A DNA stretch of 7,085 nucleotides from JBEEMU01 sp043778315. Its GTDB lineage: Bacteria > Bacteroidota > Bacteroidia > Chitinophagales > Saprospiraceae. Where the stretch lies: NCBI GenBank assembly GCA_043778315.1, contig JAYWGJ010000166.1, positions 1 to 7,085 of the forward strand, given 5' to 3'. This document shows, piece after piece, positions 6,095 through 7,085 of the stretch (within the stretch, counting starts at the first letter, position 1; every line of letters starts with the position of its first letter). A program made the translations under genes and the position numbers. A model generated the notes under the pieces. It saw only the letters and a list, made by a program, of their open reading frames with translations. It did no database searches and was not told where the DNA came from.

Positions 6095-6393
6095 AGTACC
6101 ATTATACTCTGTATTACTACGACCCGCTCGGCAGCTCCGTAGAAGCGGGCAAGGCGGAGAACCTCAGCCTCGCGCAGATTGGCAACTACGGCAATTGGCG
6201 CAGCTACCTGCATACCCTATCGCGCTCCGAAATCACGGCGACGCAGTACGACGCGCCGCTTTCGGCTGCCGTGAGTGCGAAGTTTGGTGCGGACGGGCAG
6301 CAAAACCTCCGCAAGCGCGTCGCGTCCGTCTGCGCCTACGCCGACCACATCGCGCAGCAGGCGGGCGACTACCGACACGCCACACATTACAGC

Positions 6394-6519
6394 TAAATGT
6401 ATGTTTTAAATTAGTTTATATTATCGGGAACGAAGAAAAATAGTTAAAACGTAGTGAAACGTAGCTTTTAAACTATTTTTTGAGTGTAGATAAAGAATAT
6501 AAACTAATTTATTTCAGCT
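6394..6519. mobile_element. 126-nt hairpin insertion in the Rhs gene, MITE-like, element 1
   Basis: AT-rich and with seven in-frame stops, it splits HYS from YYLLGNV. Perfect 15-bp arms (6408-6422, AAATTAGTTTATATT; 6496-6510, its reverse complement) enclose a second stem (6435-6449 with 6466-6481), so most of the element folds into one hairpin. TA lies at the left border (6394-6395) and again at 6520-6521, consistent with TA target duplication as made by IS630/Tc1-type transposases. The outermost ends are only weakly inverted. No coding capacity. Deleting 126 nt restores the reading frame. Confidence 0.7.
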
Positions 6520-6756
6520 TACTACCTGCTCGGCAACGTGCATACCGTGGTGCAAGACTACCCGCACACCGCCGTCGCCGACCGCACCATACAGTACCGC
6601 TACGACCTGCATAGCGGCAAGGTGAACGAAGTGCGCTACCAAGCCGACCGCCCCGACCGCTTCACGCACCGCTACGCCTACGACGCGCTCAACCGCCTGC
6701 TGCGCGTACAGACGAGCGCGAACGACGTGGTCTGGGAGACCGATGCGGAGTACTTT

Positions 6757-6876
6757 TAATTCGATGTCGCAAAATAAACAAGGTTATCCGTAAAGCGCAA
6801 TTTTAAAATAAACGTGCGTAGCAAACGTTTAGCTTTAAAATAAGCGAGGATTATAACCTGTTTATGTGCTGTCAGG
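6757..6876. mobile_element. 120-nt hairpin insertion in the Rhs gene, MITE-like, element 2
   Basis: It splits DAEYF from YYRHG, begins with a TAA stop and has three in-frame stops. Outer arms ATAAACAAGGTTAT (6774-6787) and ATAACCTGTTTAT (6853-6865) pair with one bulge. Inner arms (6796-6815 and 6825-6846) pair with small bulges. TA occurs at 6757-6758 and 6877-6878. The centre, with AAACGT twice followed by TTAGCTTTAAAA, resembles that of element 1 (AAACGTAGCTTTTAAA), so both are probably one family. Deleting 120 nt restores the Rhs frame. Confidence 0.7.
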
Positions 6877-7085
6877 TATTACCGACACGGCGCGCTGGCG
6901 CGCACCGAAATAGGCACCGACAAGGTGCAGGGATTGGATTATTTTTACACCCTGCAAGGCTTTATAAAAGGCGTGAACGGGAATAGCGATAGCGCGGAAC
7001 ACGACTTCGGCGGCGACGGCAACAGCGACGGCTGCGAACCCGTCGCGACGGGTATCGCCGACGGCGACCTCGCCTACGACTGCTC

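Larger units (their letters stand above)
6094..7085 (+). pseudogene. Rhs/YD-repeat core, without 5' part, interrupted twice, running off the window
   Basis: Three blocks in the same frame form a continuous Rhs core once the two intervening sequences are removed. Block 1 (6094-6393) has QYHYTLYYYDPLGSSVEAG through HATHYS. Block 2 (6520-6756) has YYLLGNVHTVVQDY, then QYRYDLHSGKVNEV, RYAYDALNRLL and ending VVWETDAEYF. Block 3 (6877-7085, continuing past the end) has YYRHGALARTEIG and VQGLDYFYTLQGFIKGVNG. These motifs match, in order, the middle of Bacteroidota Rhs proteins as I know them. The long N-terminal part is missing: upstream is only the hairpin cluster and the CHU_C gene, and block 1 has no ATG. 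Short frames such as 6538-6759 are parts of this gene and not separate genes. It may be a dead remnant, a silent recombination cassette, or a gene expressed by an unusual route. Confidence 0.8.

Noticed and set aside
6399..6517. Spliceosome-like intron signals in element 1 (GTATGT near the left, ACTAAT and TTTCAG near the right)
   Set aside because: GT-AG removal at these positions leaves the TAA at 6394-6396 in place and shifts the following frame. The organism is bacterial, and element 2 lacks matching signals.
6390..6519. CAGCT direct repeat bordering element 1 as a 5-bp target duplication
   Set aside because: The copies are 125 bases apart, so removal by them shifts the Rhs frame. The TA-based border restores the frame and also fits element 2.
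6195..6759. Short frames 6195-6443 and 6538-6759 as independent genes
   Set aside because: The first is an out-of-frame shadow of Rhs block 1 running into element 1. The second is Rhs block 2 read from an internal GTG.

Overview
The window is from an accessory region of a member of the Bacteroidota; I cannot name a genus. Four signs support this: a T9SS type A sorting tail, a CHU_C/type B sorting domain fused to SprB-like repeats, Rhs proteins of the Bacteroidota type (YTLQGfiKGVNG, GKVNEV, MNGRMYDPALGR motifs), and start codons without clear Shine-Dalgarno sequences. No RNA gene, CRISPR array, origin or transposase gene is visible.

Layout, all genes on the + strand. (1) 1-959: the 3' end of an Rhs/YD-repeat gene, with a GC-rich Rhs core followed by an AT-rich variable tail holding a hydrophobic segment and an HEYGH zinc-peptidase-like motif. 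(2) 983-1810: two tandem AT-rich paralogous lipoprotein genes, candidate partner or immunity genes of that Rhs tail. (3) 1862-2347: a small secreted protein with one YD-like motif and a T9SS type A tail. (4) 2348-2819: a gene-free stretch packed with three dispersed-looking repeat families. (5) 2820-5997: a large T9SS-exported surface protein of about 1,060 residues, split by a frameshift near 3592-3612. (6) 6001-6094: a cluster of three related hairpins. (7) 6094-7085: a second Rhs core, without its 5' part or a start codon, broken by two AT-rich hairpin elements and running off the end of the window.

The most unusual structure is in part 7. Two intervening sequences of 126 and 120 nt, both full of stop codons, sit in the Rhs gene. 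Each folds on itself along most of its length, each is bordered by a TA dinucleotide, and the two share a similar central core. Removing each one in silico restores the Rhs reading frame exactly. The simplest explanation is a miniature inverted-repeat element (MITE) with TA target duplication, hit twice. The exact in-frame lengths leave open RNA-level removal or ribosome bypassing, which needs experimental evidence.

Functional picture (inference): Rhs proteins with variable metallopeptidase-like tails, lipoproteins encoded just behind them, and T9SS-exported surface proteins. This resembles a polymorphic-toxin or surface-antigen island in which Rhs cores recur at both ends and repeats mark rearrangement points.
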